DNA of 64,000 nt from Bolinopsis microptera (GCF_026151205.1 NC_087081.1:3601246-3665245); one strand, 5' to 3'. Counted from the stretch's first letter, positions 39,401 to 52,806 are shown. The notes: generated by a model from the letters alone, not told the origin. Numbers and translations: made by a program.

Positions 39401-40859
39401 GAAATGTGAAAGAATAGAGCAATCAGCAAAACGTTTTAACTTTCTCCATAACAAAATCATGCATAATGCAGAAAAGAATGGAACAGTCTTACTGTCTCCC
39501 TGTCACTGAAAAAAAGTCATCGTATGATCCGACTGATGAGATTACAATTTCATCATCGCATGAGGAATCCACATTGTAACTTAACCAAACAGAGTAGCTA
39601 CTACGCGTGTGCCGTGACCCAAGCACAAATATTGAAAGAGGTTGTCAAGCTCTCAAAATAAGGCGCAGGTAAAATAACATAGTTCGATGCAGACGGGGTT
39701 GTCGTGAATCTAAGTACCTCTCCCAGGGGGGGGGGGGGTGACTGGACATGGGAGAATGACTAGTACGAATATCAGTGATATCTTGGCTAGCATCATGATG
39801 TTAGAGTAGGACTACAGATTGCAAGAATGATTCAGCTTGGGTATAACTGACTCACTTAATGTTTTATTAATATAAGTTAGGTACTTTTTAATATTGGGTA
39901 CTAATTCCAAGCTCAGGTTTCTGTCGGGGTCTTATCTTTGAAATTCATAATTAAATCTATCGTTGTTGTTAGGGTTAACAGGAAAAAAATCATTGTTGTT
40001 AACAACAGAAAATTAACAAATGTTTACTAGGTTCCAATGATACAGTAAATAAAGATTTGAACTCAAAAGCGTCCGCTTTTGAGACCCTGTTCTTCGTTTC
40101 ACGAATATTCCTCTTTACTTGTTAGCCGTTTAGACCAATTATTCTCAGCAGACCTTAGCAATACGATCGTCACGATTACTAATCAGAACTTTCCCACTCG
40201 AGTAAATTGTATTATGCAAATTGTTGTTGTTCAAACTTATTTGCAGATGGCCGCAAAGAAAAAGAAAATGTTTACTCGTATTGTGGAATAATAAAGTAGT
40301 TATTAGTACTAGTAGGAACTAGTAAAAATAATGATGAATAAATAAATAAAAGATGGTAGATTTAAAGGTGCAGTCCTCAAATAAATATCACTAACATATT
40401 TCTATTTTCTATGGGTTACTTTTTGGGACTTTCGGACAGGACGACAGTTATCATCTGTGTAGCTTCTACATGTGAGATTTTAGTCGAGGTGACGAAAGGA
40501 AAGATAGTGGTAGGAGCATTATAACATCCTGATAATATAAAGAATATTTTAATAATGCTACGTAATAATTCTTAAAACACACAATTCTTTAAACTAAATA
40601 AATGGTTGGTTATATCATAAACCTGGGGAACTGTACAAAATTTAACACTGAACGTACTCAACTTGCCCACAGCACTAATTGTACAAAGGGGACCATTACT
40701 GATTCAATGAATGCTATGAAACTTCAACTAATCATCGCATAAAACAAAATATAAATATCATCTTTCCATTCAGTTACTACTACTCACAGAGAATCAGTAG
40801 TCATGGTAACCACTAACATGACGATTTATCTTACATATCCTGATAATAATCTTACATTT
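36401..40859. other. Long non-coding stretch with one possible broken EGF-like exon
   Basis: Apart from the candidate at 37780-37995 (-) described in the findings, I see no gene. A G-run lies at 39727, and CACGTGCACGTGCGTG at 38065 is mirrored in part near 38740. Confidence 0.35.
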
Positions 40860-40864
40860 TGGGT

Positions 40865-41564
40865 TGCAGGGTTGCTGCTACAGTTGGACTTAGAATGAAT
40901 GAAGGGAAAACCAAATTCATTACTCAGAACATCGAGAACCCTGATACCATCAAGTCCCTGGGTAACAGCAGAATATAGCATGTGGAAGACTTTACCAGTT
41001 TACCTATCTGGGTTCTAGAATCAGAGACAGTGAGAGTGATATCAGGGTTAGGAAAGGAAGAGCATGGGGAGCATGCAACACACTAAGAAACTTTGAAATT
41101 CTAAGCTTAGAAAGTCTATCAAGATCAGAGTGTTTACAGCACTAGTCGAGTCGGTGCTTTTGTATGGTTCCGAGACTTGAACTATGACGAAAAGGCTAGA
41201 AAAGATGGTTGATGGTTGCTATACGCGAATGTTAAGAATGGCCCTTAACATCAATTAATATCGAGACCATGTCCGCAACCACAGCCTGTACGGTGATCTT
41301 CCCAAAGTCAGCTCCAAGATAACCCAACGAAGGCTCAGACTTGCAGGTCATGCTCACCGACATCCGGAGCTGACACTGAACAAACTGATCCTCTGTAAGC
41401 CGAGTCATGGGCATACTAACAGGGCGCGACCTCGCTTAACACTACTAGATAACCTAAAAGCAGATACTGGGCTGAAGTCAGTAGATGATATAGCTAGACT
41501 GATGGAGGACAGAAAGCTGTGGGGAACTGTTGTCAATGGATCTCGGGAATACTACCCGCCTTAA
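40865..41564 (+). pseudogene. RTE-like non-LTR retrotransposon reverse transcriptase, 3' end
   Basis: VGLRMNEGKTKFIT (about 40875-40915) is the polymerase segment after the catalytic motif. After frame changes come VEDFTYLGSRI-like sequence, then VRIFTALVESVLLYGSETWT-like residues. These are followed by RMLRMALNIN, SLYGDLP, RRLRLAGHAHRHPEL and, near the end, DRKLWGTVVNGSREYYPP and a stop at 41564. This series (LLYGSETW ... RMLR ... RRL-x-x-AGH ... DRxxW) is characteristic of the C-terminal part of RTE-type polymerases. Several stops and at least three frame shifts make it inactive. The 5' part of the element is missing. Confidence 0.85.
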
Positions 41565-43359
41565 GTCAAGTAAGCCAATAATCTTACATATTTTGTATGC
41601 TAATACCCCAATTAATTCACCCCAAGTTCAGTGACATAAAATTATGATAACATTACTCTCCAGTGATTTGTGGACTTCTTATAATTCTCTTAATTGTAAT
41701 TTTTATGGTCTACAATGTTATCTCAGATGCTACTTTACTCAATTACGAGTGAACGTTATGACTGGAACAGTCTTACTGTCTCCCTGTCACCGAAAACAAA
41801 CACAATCACGAGGAGACAGTAAACTAATTACAACACTACAAATCTATTACATTTATTGAGAAAATTATGTAATGTAACGCGATGGAAGTTCTTTAAGCGG
41901 GCAATTCCAGTCCAAACCCTGGAAACATGACATAAAAGATTTGTTTTCACTTGTTTGAATGAAAAGCACTAATACACCGTAATATTGGTAAAGGAGCGCA
42001 GAGTAGGGAGTAAGGAATATAAAGGTCAGAGTAGTAGAGAGATAATGATATCTACATCAGTACATTAGAGGGCTTTTCTGCAGGGGTATGTTTCCACGGT
42101 GACCAGATTGCTTACTAATTGCATGCAGCTGGCTAGTCGATAGATGTAATGTGTTACCCTTTGTATTTTTACTGTGGATCACGTGTTAAAAGGCGGGATT
42201 CGTTTTAAATGTTATGTAAATGTTAGAGCAGAGAAAGTGTGATATGTAAACTAAGCTGCATGTGAACTATGAAATGTTGGCAAAAAAAGTGGGGGAAAAG
42301 TGAACTTATCAATCTATGAAATATTGAGATTGAAGACATGGAATCAATCAATCAAGACTGGGAAATGAAAGACAGAGGCTGAGCGTGAGATTAATAGTCT
42401 CATGTACCCGATAAATAGTATGCATCACAGATTACATAACAAACTGAATTGATTAATTAAACTAAATCATGAATACGGTATAAATAAGAATGCGGATCCC
42501 TCCTTTGCGTCTTCAGATTATCGTGAGCAGCCAAGTACCCTTAGAAATAATATGTAACGTTAATATTTTATCAGATACAAAAAAAAATTTGCTTGACGTA
42601 TTTTCCATTATTTGCAGTTTGTTGCGATTTTATCATCACATTTGTCGTCAGTTTATTTTTCTATTTAGTTTTGATATATTTTCTAGTAGTTATGTTTCAG
42701 GAGTGCCCATTGGGGTCTTTATTTTTAACTTATTATGATTGTAATCAATAAATTAGTCCATTAGAGACGACCCCATTACGAGGGGCTTTCAATCAATCGG
42801 AATAGATAGAACTGAGATTAACAGTTAAACATCTGACTTATCAATTAGCAACGATCGGTATAACAGATAAGGACTTAAAATTGATTTGCTGTCGGATACG
42901 AAGCCTTTTTGTCCTAATACCGATCAACGTATTTTTGGAATTTAACATAACTGTAAGGAGCATCCCATCGGTCACAGATTAGGTCCATTGTTGAAATATT
43001 GAAATATTTAAATAACAAATACAAGATATATTATGATACAATAAAATAAATTTCGTGCTCCGATATCCTTGCACGAGTGGTACACAATGTTAACAAAGAG
43101 GGAGATAAGTAGGGACGGCTTCTTGCCCCACGATTCGGGCCTGTCACGCAACAACGTGAGACAAAAGGCTTCCTTGTCAAACATTTCAGAGCATGCATCC
43201 CAAACCATCATTCGTCCACCTCAATGTGACCATTTCGGCATTGTGGTAATTTTTGAGCCTCCAACTGTACAATTGTACATCATGATTCCAGATACCAAAC
43301 TTAAAATCGCTCTACAGACTTTACACTACCTATCAATATCATAGAATTATACAATTATA
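41565..43359. other. Non-coding stretch
   Basis: No convincing gene. ORFs near 42490 and 43069 are unassigned. Confidence 0.35.
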
Positions 43360-43516
43360 CAGGGGCGGCAAAAAGTCAGTGCATACGTATTTTTGAAAAA
43401 AAAAGTTTTAACGATCTTTTGAAAAAACCGTTTTAGCGTCCATAACAATTAACAATTAAGGGTTCTGGGTTTGTTAGGTTGCCAAAGTTGTAGCAGAAAA
43501 CACGACTTTTTGCCTG
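43360..43516. mobile_element. Mariner-like MITE with TA target duplication
   Basis: Ends are CAGGGGCGGCAAAAAGTC and GACTTTTTGCCTG, imperfect inverted repeats, immediately flanked by TA on both sides (43358-43359, 43517-43518). At 157 bp it has no coding capacity. Confidence 0.75.
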
Positions 43517-43913
43517 TACCACTAACAATGTATAGTAAGGACCTGCAAATCGTAACCTTCTAAATACTACAAACACCTCTTGAAATAGGAAAACAGTATA
43601 TATATGCGAGACATATGATCATACTAATGACCGATGATGTATGAAAAAATCACAGAATACAATGTAGCTTCTCTGAGTTAAAATTAAATAGGTTAAACTG
43701 TTAAAGTGCTAATTAGAGTATATAATATTGTAAAATGAAATTTTGTAAATTTCCTAACCAGACCTTTATGTGAGAGCTATTCCTCATAAGCTCATACTAA
43801 TAGGAATAAGCACCATAGTTTGTGCAGTCGCTGTGTGATTTGCAGGTTTTTACGGTTATATGAGTAGCGTGCCAGTGGGATCACGAAAGAAAATGAACAT
43901 CGGCCCTCATTAA

Positions 43914-44403
43914 GGGGGCCGGGGGGGGTCTTCATCAAAATTCTCTCGAAATTGACTTTGTAGTTGTTTCTGATGGAGGGGAGTGATATCTATCAGCTGT
44001 TTTTGGTCCCATGGAAAAATATTGTTCCTGGCCGAAATTATTGCCGGTCAAAGGTCAGCGCTTATGTGTAATTGTATTGCGCGAGCGATTTTCAATTGCG
44101 CGCCCTGAAAATCGAGTCTAAAAATCTATCCTACATTTTTTGAGCAATCACCCTGAAACTTTCAGGATATGTTGTAAGGAAGTTTTAGAAGAGATTTATG
44201 GGCCAGAATTTTGAGATAGGCCTTAGAAATTTTTTTATTCGATTTTGAAAATCTTGGACCTGAAAAAATCGTCAAAATACGAGGTCCAAGATTTACAAAA
44301 TCGAATAAAAAATGTTCTAAGGCCTATCTCAAAATTCTGGCCCAAAAATCTCTTCTAAAAGGTCCTTAGAATTTCGAGAGAATTTTGATGAAGTCCCCCC
44401 CCC
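43914..44403. mobile_element. 490-bp foldback element with G/C-run ends
   Basis: GGTCTTCATCAAAATTCTCT continues as CGAAATT on the left and is mirrored by AATTTCGAGAG / AATTTTGATGAAG on the right, with G8 and C9 outermost. The inner 44180-44360 segment is a second, tighter palindrome around GACCTGAAAAAATCGTC. No coding capacity. Confidence 0.75.
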
Positions 44404-44595
44404 TAACTCTCTAACCTTCTCTCTAACTCTATAACCTTCTCTATAACTCTCTAACCTTCTCTCTAACTCTCTAACCTTCTCTCCAACTCTCTAACCTTCA
44501 GTCTAACTCTCTAACCTTCTCTCTAACTCTCTAACCTTCTCTCTAACTCTCTAACCTTCTCTCTAACTCTCTAACCTTCTCTCTAACTCTCTAAA
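44404..44595. repeat. 20-bp minisatellite (CTCTCTAACCTTCTCTCTAA)
   Basis: About ten copies with few changes, starting directly at the edge of the foldback element. Confidence 0.95.
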
Positions 44596-45469
44596 ATTTG
44601 TCCTCCAATCTTTTCCAAGATGCAGGATCTATATTCTATATTCTATAGGTTATCTAACTGATTCTTGGGATTCTTGATTCCGAATATACAATACACTGTG
44701 ATATATTAGAGAAAACAGTTGCATCACTAAAAGATGGAAAGGATCATCTCGGAAATAAACCACAACAACTTACACAACTAATGTAACAATATTATAACTA
44801 ATAAAACATTAAACTAATATAACAGCATTGAATAGTAACAAATGAGCTGATCAGTCTAAGAATTAGAGCCGCTCAGTACATAGTAGCTATCCCAGGAGGG
44901 ACCCAAACAACAAGTCACGTAATAAAATAGAATGCGAAAACAATACCCTCCCCCCCCCCCCCCCACAATAACACTAAACTTACACAGCAACCGGTCGCAA
45001 ACTAAAAAAATAGAAAATTGTGTAGAGTAAAAATGCAGACCTGCAAATTCCTAATTCAGAATTTAGTTAAGATTATAAAACGAGTGTGCGAGTTTCAGAA
45101 CTTATACAGAGTTAGCAGTTAACAGTTACCGTTAAGAGTGTAGACTATAAATATCCAGCCTTTAGTCCTATTAGACCTTAGATCAATAACTCCCGGTGCA
45201 AAGTCACAGTTCACACGCTGCGTGACGCGCGCTCTCTCTCTCTCTCTAATTGGTTTAGCATGTTATAGGATGTAGAATCGGGATAGGAACAGGTCGCGTT
45301 CTTTGTGTAGACATTGTGTGTATTTCGTGTGTAATTTGTGTGTGGGTTTTCTGCGGATATTCTATGTGCTTTCTGGGTGCTTTTTGTGTGCTTTTATGCA
45401 TCTTTTGATAACATGCTAATGTGTGTTGTATGGGTGCAGTAGAACTTCGTGGGACGACATTTTGGGTAT
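44596..45469. other. Non-coding stretch with poly-C
   Basis: A C-run of about 17 lies at 44948. A short CT run is at 45230-45246. No gene seen. Confidence 0.4.
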
Positions 45470-45489
45470 TTAACCCATTAGGGACGATA

Positions 45490-46297
45490 GGGTCGTTTAC
45501 GACCCACCTTTTCTATAGGCTATAGAGGACAAACCATAATACTAAACGCAACGAATCTTTCGCACATATGCTCAAAATTTATTGGGCTACATTATTGACT
45601 TTCCAGTCGAGACCCAATTAATTACTAACAACTAAATAATTAGGCTAATTAGTCGTCATAATTGGAAAATATTTCACTTTACTTCTTGCCTTGATTGGGA
45701 CATTAAAACTTTATGTAGGCTTATTTTGTTGAGGACAAAATAGTTGCGGGCAACGATTTCCTTGAGACATATGAAAAGCCCGTGATAATCAGATGTTCAC
45801 AAACAGAGCTAGACGCTGTTTACTAACTGCGGTCGCATACGACCCACTCGTCCGGGTCGCAAACGACCCATCACGGTTTTTCGGCTTTAATTTCTGAAAC
45901 AAAGACGTAAGGATAAAATTAAATAAAAAGCATAAGTTAAAAACATATGGTCAATACTGTGTGACTCTAACTTTTTAAAAATAAAGAATTTGGGTCATTA
46001 ACGACCCACTCGGCTCACTTGCTTATTACTACATATGTCCATGTAACTTCTTGAATTCAGCCTAAAGCATGACATCATAAGTTCAAAATCGCCTCTCAGC
46101 AAGTGATAATCATCATAAACTGCGAAAAATCGGTTAAATGGGTCATTAGCGACCCACTAGGACCACAAAATTGATTAATTAAATATAATGTTGTCAAACT
46201 TTTACAAATATTAGTATAAAAACATGTTATATCTTGGTCATTACTCTTGTACGTTGATTTAACTTTTAAAATCGATCAACTGGGTCAATAACGACCC
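45490..46297. promoter_or_regulatory. Left-arm series of GGGTC-N6-GACCC palindromes (possible transposase-binding sites)
   Basis: Sites at 45490, 45830, 45854, 45992, 46140 and 46282 are 16 bp each, for example GGGTCGTTTACGACCC and GGGTCATTAACGACCC. Apart from the close pair at 45830/45854, spacing is about 140 bp among the inner ones. The function is inferred only from position and symmetry. Confidence 0.5.
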
Positions 46298-46936
46298 ACT
46301 CGAAAGTTGAACCACCTCATAAATTATTATCAGTATCATGCTGTTCCACCATCAAGAAAGACACTCGTAGGTCTTAATTCCACGCAAACCACGGGTGGCT
46401 GACTACTAGCCCTTCTGAGATCCAGGGCCAACTGAAGGGCCGTCATCACTCATCAAAGAGCTGCGAGAATAACACTACTGCATATTATTATATGCCTGGA
46501 GTTGCGTCCTGACTAATACTATGGTGCGTGGAAATCTGTACCGAAAGGACCGTGGCCGTGCCGCAAAAGAAAAGGAATCGGCCCTCGTTCCTAACTTGCT
46601 AGGTAATAGCCATGCTGTTGTTGTTGCTTATTAGATTCTGTTACCTTTTTCGTCAATTTCGAATCTTGGTAAACGACCTGCTACAACCCACCGCTTGAGA
46701 CCCAGGGTCCCACGGTGATCAAATCATGTCACTCAAGAAAAATCCCCTGAACGAAGTATACGAGATATCATGTAACCTTGGGTAAATACTGAAAGACGAG
46801 TGGTCAAATTGCATATTCTAATCCAACATGCCAATCTGTTTTTTTTTTCATTCCTAGAAAGTACGAGAATAACTAAACAACTGCTGCATTCAGATGGCTA
46901 CATCTACAGCTCTGTGAAGAAGGACAAGGAAAAAGC

Positions 46937-46967
<31 letters not shown>

Positions 46968-47572
46968 ATTTGGCTGGCGGTGCTGCAACCTGCAATCTCT
47001 CAGACAACTACCTCGTTGTGGGTAACAAACCCCGCAACAACGAGGCAGCTTTCAAAACGAAAACAAGTATTACGTAATCGGCCGAGAGGGAGGGGAGTTT
47101 CCAAATGATTACGCTTGTGTAATTTTGACATAATAGCTATGTGGTGGGGGGGGGGGCGTAAAAATTGTCCAATAAGTGATTACGTAATATATGAACGGCC
47201 CCTAAGAAGTAAAGGGAGCTGCGAAGAGAGTAGATGCAACCATCTGAAATCTGAATCCAGCAGTTGTATAGTTCTTCTTGGACGTTCTAAGAATCGGGAA
47301 AAGATAGGCATGTTGTTTGCAGTTTGCTGTCTCACGACATTACGGTCGTGTACTAACAGCTGATAAACTCACCTACCTATCAATCCAATTCTGCCCATTA
47401 TTCGTCAGTCATTGGGTGATCCGTGATCTGCAGATTACCGTGAGACTCCAGATCTCAGAAGGGCTAGTAGTCAGCCACCCGTGGTTTGCGTGGAATTAAG
47501 ACCTACGAGTGTCTTTCTTGATGGTAGAACAACATGATACTGATAATTAATGTCGTGGTTCAACTTCCGAGT

Positions 47573-48039
47573 GGGTCGTTATTGACCCAGTTGATCGATT
47601 TTAAAATTTAAATCAACGTACAGGAGTAATGACCAAGATATAACATGTTTTTATACTAATATTTGTAAAAGTTTGACAACATTATATTTAATTAATCAAT
47701 TTTGTGGTCTTAGTGGGTCGCTAATGACCCATTTAACCGATTTTTCGCAGTTTATGATGATTATCACTTGCTGAGAGGCGATTTTGAACTTACGATGTCA
47801 TGCTTTAGGCTGAATTCAAGACGTTACATGGACATATGTAGTAATAAGCAAGTGAGCCGAGTGGGTCGTTAATGACCCAAATTCTTTATTTTTAAAAAGT
47901 TAGAGTCACACAGTATTGACCATATGTTTTTAACTTATGCTTTTTATTTAATTTTATCCTTACGTCTTTGTTTCAGAAATTAAAGCCGAAAAACCGTGAT
48001 GGGTCGTTTGCGACCCGGACGAGTGGGTCGTATGCGACC
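47573..48039. promoter_or_regulatory. Right-arm series of the same palindromes
   Basis: Sites at 47573, 47715, 47863, 48001 and 48024 mirror five of the six left-arm sites in order and spacing. The outermost left site (45490) has no partner. Confidence 0.5.
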
Positions 48040-48349
48040 ATAGCTGTATCTTTTAAAGTAAACGAGATACAGATTAGCTTTTTTGGGTATCTCATTTTTG
48101 CTGTAAAGTGACCTAGTGTGTTAAACGGCATCAAAATCGGCAAACTTTAAAACTCGTCGTCCCTAATGGGTTAATATTGTCGCTCGGTTAAATAGCATTA
48201 TTAATGGTTCATTAGTTTGGTGTGTGAGTCGGTTTATATTATGCCGATCATTGCAGTAATAATACAATCTGCCATGCATCAGATCGCATAATTATGGAGT
48301 AGATCTCTCGAGACTATTTAACTCGAGATAACGCCATCAATTTATAGTC

Positions 48350-49607
48350 TGTACATCTTCCCTCCCTCTCAGCTTATCAGTTGAACTTAATATCTTCCCT
48401 CACTCTCAGCTTATCAGTTGAACTGTACATCTTCCCTCACTCTCAGCTTATCAGTTGAACTGTACATCTTCCCTCACTCTCAGCTTATCAGTTGAACTGT
48501 ACATCTTCCCTCACTCTCAGCTTATCAGTTGAACTGTACATCTTCCCTTCCTCTCAGCTTATCAGTTGAACTGTACATCTTCCCTCCCTCTCAGCTTATC
48601 AGTTGAACTGTACATCTTCCCTTCCTCTCAGCTTATCAGTTGAACTGTACATCTTCCCTTCCTCTCAGCTTATCAGTTGAACTGTACATCTTCCCTCCCT
48701 CTCAGATTATCAGTTGAACTGTACATCTTCCCTCACTCAGCTTATCAGTTGAACTGTTATACATCTTCCCTCACTCTCAGCTTATCAGTTGAACTGTACA
48801 TCTTCCCTCACTCTCAGCTTATCAGTTGAACTGTACATCTTCCCTCACTCTCAGCTTATCAGTTGAACTGTACATCTTCCCTTCCTCTCAGCTTATCAGT
48901 TGAACTGTACATCTTCCCTTCCTCTCAGCTTATCAGTTGAACTGTACATCTTCCCTCCCTCTCAGATTATCAGTTGAACTGTACATCTTCCCTCACTCAG
49001 CTTATCAGTTGAACTGTTATACATCTTCCCTCACTCTCAGCTTATCAGTTGAACTGTACATCTTCCCTCACTCTCAGCTTATCAGTTGAACTGTACATCT
49101 TCCCTCACTCTCAGCTTATCAGTTGAACTGTACATCTTCCCTCACTCAGCTTATCAGTTGAACTGTTATACATCTTCCCTCACTCTCAGCTTATCAGTTG
49201 AACTGTACATCTTCCCTCACTCTCAGCTTATCAGTTGAACTGTACATCTTCCCTTCCTCTCAGCTTATCAGTTGAACTGTACATCTTCCCTCCCTCTCAG
49301 CTTATCAGTTGAACTGTACATCTTCCCTTCCTCTCAGCTTATCAGTTGAACTGTACATCTTCCCTCTCTCTCAGTTTATCAGTTGAACTGTACATCTTCC
49401 CTCCCTCTCAGCTTATCAGTTGAACTGTACATCTTCCCTCACTCACAGCTTATCAGTTGAACTGTACATCTTCCCTCACTCTCAGCTTATCAGTTGAACT
49501 GTACATCTTCCCTCACTCTCAGCTTATCAGTTGAACTGCATACATCTTCCCTCACTCTCAGCGTATCAGTTGAACTGTACATCTTCCCTCACTCTCAGCT
49601 TATCAGT
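48350..49607. repeat. 37-bp minisatellite, about 33 copies
   Basis: The unit contains CATCTTCCCTCACTCTCAGC then TTATCAGTTGAACTGTA. Variants differ at CTCAC/CTTCC/CTCCC. A longer block including a shortened unit (CCTCACTCAGCTTATC) followed by GTTATACATC recurs at about 48730, 48990 and 49140, a higher-order repeat. Confidence 0.97.
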
Positions 49608-50912
49608 TGGAAAGTACTGTGGACAATAAACAGTTGAGAGCTGATAAATAAAACAACATCTCTCGAGTACAACATTCGTTTGAACTTTAAAAAACAGCAT
49701 AAATCGTGAGTCCGTTCACGTGGAATTGCCACAGCCAGAAGGTAATTACGGCATGCTCGCTGAGTTTTCAAGCTTTTCTAATCATAGGGAGCTATATTAA
49801 TATCGTGTGGTTAACCGCTGGTCATGGTAGCCGGTAGAGGAATACGGGGTGTCAAAATGGTTGGAACCATCTTTTGTTTGATCCAATCCTTCGTGCTTGT
49901 ACTTTGCAATTATTCTAGCTCACCTTGTCCACTGGTTTTATAAGTTAGAAATAAATCATTTATACTTCATTATATGATTGCATGTAAATCTTAAAATCCT
50001 TCTTGAGTGTTTATTTTGGAATCAACAGTACTCCTAAAAAGGCATGGTTTCTAATCGTCAAAAAACATCCAAATCCTAACAATGCATCCGATAAGAAAAG
50101 CTACTTTCCGCACTGATATTACTATACCCCTTGATCAGTTTCTACCTCATGCTTTATATTCTACACTTTATCTTTAACAGCATAAAAAATCCCATTCAGA
50201 TCCTTGAATCAGTAAAATATCCATAATAATGAATCACATATTTCATATAATAAAGCAATATGTAATTTAATTAAAGCAATCATATAATTAGGGAGTCCTA
50301 ATTATGGAAGAAGGGTCGTCACGTTTATCTCCTCCTGTGGGATACAGGTAAATCACACCCCATCTTCAGCCAGTAGCCGAGCATACTTTACACTTTACAT
50401 AGTAATTGCATATTTGTATACTAATTTGCATAAGTTGCATAGTAAAAAAACCCCTTTGGACTCTTATCTTCATATCACCCTAGCCCTAAACCCTAAACTG
50501 TCAAACTTTGATATTGACAGACTCCTCGGGGTAAGGCCTCGGTAAATGTTCGGTAAATGGCTCAGTAAAAGGGCATGAACGACTAAAACTTGAAAAAATT
50601 ATGTACGTCGCTTTACAAATAAAACCAGATAATAGGAAATAAGATCAGTAAATTAGTGGTACAGTGAGGCACGGTAAATCGGAGGTTTTGACTGTTTAAT
50701 TCAACGAAACTTGAGAGTTTAAAAACTCATTTATAATGTAGAAGGGTCGTTCCATCTATTGTAATAGTTGATTATATTGATTACATAATGATTGTACTTT
50801 TGAATTTTGGGAATTTTCTATTTATTCGTTTGAGTTATTGTTAATAGAAGGGGTGATTTACAAAACTATTATTATAATAGCATGTTAACTAAGTAATCTG
50901 AGTTTTTAGTTC
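49608..50912. other. Non-coding stretch
   Basis: AT-rich, with no recognised gene. Confidence 0.35.
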
Positions 50913-50945
50913 ATGCCTCCGTATGGGGACGATCAGAAACCGCCG
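50913..50945 (+). CDS. Candidate short first coding exon
   Basis: ATG at 50913 opens MPPYGDDQKPP and runs straight into CCG|GTGAGT, a strong donor, in phase 0. TTTTTAG just upstream could also be an acceptor. There is no domain and the partner exon is unknown, so this is tentative. Confidence 0.25.
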
Positions 50946-52344
50946 GTGAGTTTATTTTTGCACACAAAATTAATCTAATAAATAGGTCCATCATGATTAG
51001 TTAATAATTTATTGTTTACCAAAACAATTCGTTGGTAAAATAACTGTATGTTGTTAAAATAAAATGAACAAGATAAATTAACTTTTAATTCGAGAGTGGT
51101 GTAGACTGCACTGAATCTGAAATTTGCCTTGATATGAGACTATAATCAATACTTTAAAATTATATCAGAAGATATAATGTTATAATAATAGAGAACATTT
51201 TCTCTTAATGATATCAATGAATAATCGTATTAGCCATAGCCGGTAACGCATTAGACTAGTGTATTATATAACTAAAAGGCATGGACCAGAATTTAAGTAT
51301 AATGTTAGTAGCATATCTTAGTCAAGGTGTATTTGCACCCTCAAGACTTGCCAATAATCCCAATATCACTCGGACACTTGTCCCATACCTTCAAGTTAAT
51401 TACTGGGTCCACCTACATACAAGTCACTCTAACAAACTGCAATTCGTACCTGGTCTGACAAATCACAATCTCATAATTACACCTCCAATCACTTACTCCT
51501 TCATCAAAAATCTGTCACTTCATTCCAGCACTTGAGATCGCAGGCTTCCAAGCTTTAACGCATATATGTATAATTACTAAATTAGTAACAGTAGAGGTGC
51601 TTGTATTAGTCCATCTCTCAAGCAATTGTGATTAGATTGAAGCCACCAAAATAAACCCGTTGTACAATGACCGATGTAGAAGTATTAAATGAAGTATATG
51701 GTACTGACAGGACCAAGTAAAGCACTATACACATCTCCCTACCTGTGTAGTCCTTTTCAGGGATATATTACCATAAAATCTGGGATATACAGGGGGTTCA
51801 CGATACATTGAAAAGGTTTTTAAATGCCTAAATAACACTTTATGAAGGGGCAGTCCACTATATTTTCCCCTCATTCCTTTGCTGAATCGATTAATTAATG
51901 TATAGTGGAACAGCAATACTAAGGTAATGGACTGAATTGCAGTTCCCCTACTACAGAAATTAATCCCGATAAAACACACGACCTCTGCGCATGTCCAGAG
52001 GATATCACCATTTACCTCACACAGACATCGAACGCTGTACGAAGAAGACGCTCAGACCTCATTACGATTAATTAATGTTACAACCATAACTGTCCAGGTT
52101 ATCAAAAATGCCACACAATTATCCAAAATTTAGAATATTGTGCTGCGACATCCTGCACTGAGTGATAACTAAGTGATAACTATGACATGAATGTATAGTA
52201 TGAAGAATGTTTCTGCCAATGTGTTACCTCTTATAATATTGGAATTGGAGTGACCCTAGAACCTTTAATATTTTTTTATGAGAATAACAGGGTGACAGTA
52301 AAAAGGGGGCTATCAATGCTATTTGAGCATTTTAAGGCGAAAAC
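50946..52344. other. Non-coding or intronic stretch
   Basis: Two ORFs of 84 codons (51281-51535 +, 51725-51979 -) are unassigned and lack splice support. Confidence 0.3.
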
Positions 52345-52806
52345 TTCTGAACACTCTCTGAACACGCTCTGAACACTCTCTGAACACTCTCTGCACTCTC
52401 TGAACACGTCCTGAAACAATCTCTGAACACTCTCTGAACACTACTCTGAACACTCTCTGAACACTGCTCTCTGAACACTCTCTGAACCCTCTGAACACTC
52501 TCTGAACAACTTCTCTAAACGTTCACTGAACACTCTCTGAACACTCTCTAAATATTCTCTAAACACTCTGAACACTCTCTAAACACTCTCTGAACACTCT
52601 CTGGAACACTCTCTAACACTCACTGAACACTCCTCTAAACACTCTCTTGACACTCTCAGAAACACTCTCTGAACATTCTCTGAACACCTCTGACACTCTC
52701 TGAACACTCTCGAACACTCTCTAAACAACCACTCTCTAAACACTCGAACACTCTTAAACACGCTCTATACACTCTATGAACACTCTCTGAACACTCTCCT
52801 AAACAC
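52345..52806. repeat. Degenerate 11-bp repeat (CTCTCTGAACA)
   Basis: About forty copies with frequent one-base insertions and losses. Confidence 0.93.

Larger units (their letters stand above)
45474..48170. mobile_element. piggyBac-like foldback element with TTAA ends
   Basis: TTAA precedes CCCATTAGGGACGA (45474-45487) and follows its inverted copy TCGTCCCTAATGGG (to 48170), the end structure of piggyBac elements. Subterminal arms of roughly 600 bp (45829-46430 versus 47455-48039) are inverted copies. Further inward, 46840-46915 mirrors about 47205-47290. Each arm carries spaced near-palindromes GGGTC-N6-GACCC. The centre has poly-C (46939-46967) and poly-G (47143-47154) tracts. I find no transposase, so it is probably non-autonomous and 2.7 kb long. 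Confidence 0.82.

Noticed and set aside
46800-47108. ORF with a proline run as a protein gene
   Set aside because: The proline run is the poly-C tract in the centre of the foldback element; flanking residues match nothing I know.
45474-48170. Paired bacterial-type operators
   Set aside because: The GGGTC-N6-GACCC sites lie in mirrored arms of a TTAA-flanked transposon, so transposon subterminal repeats explain them better.
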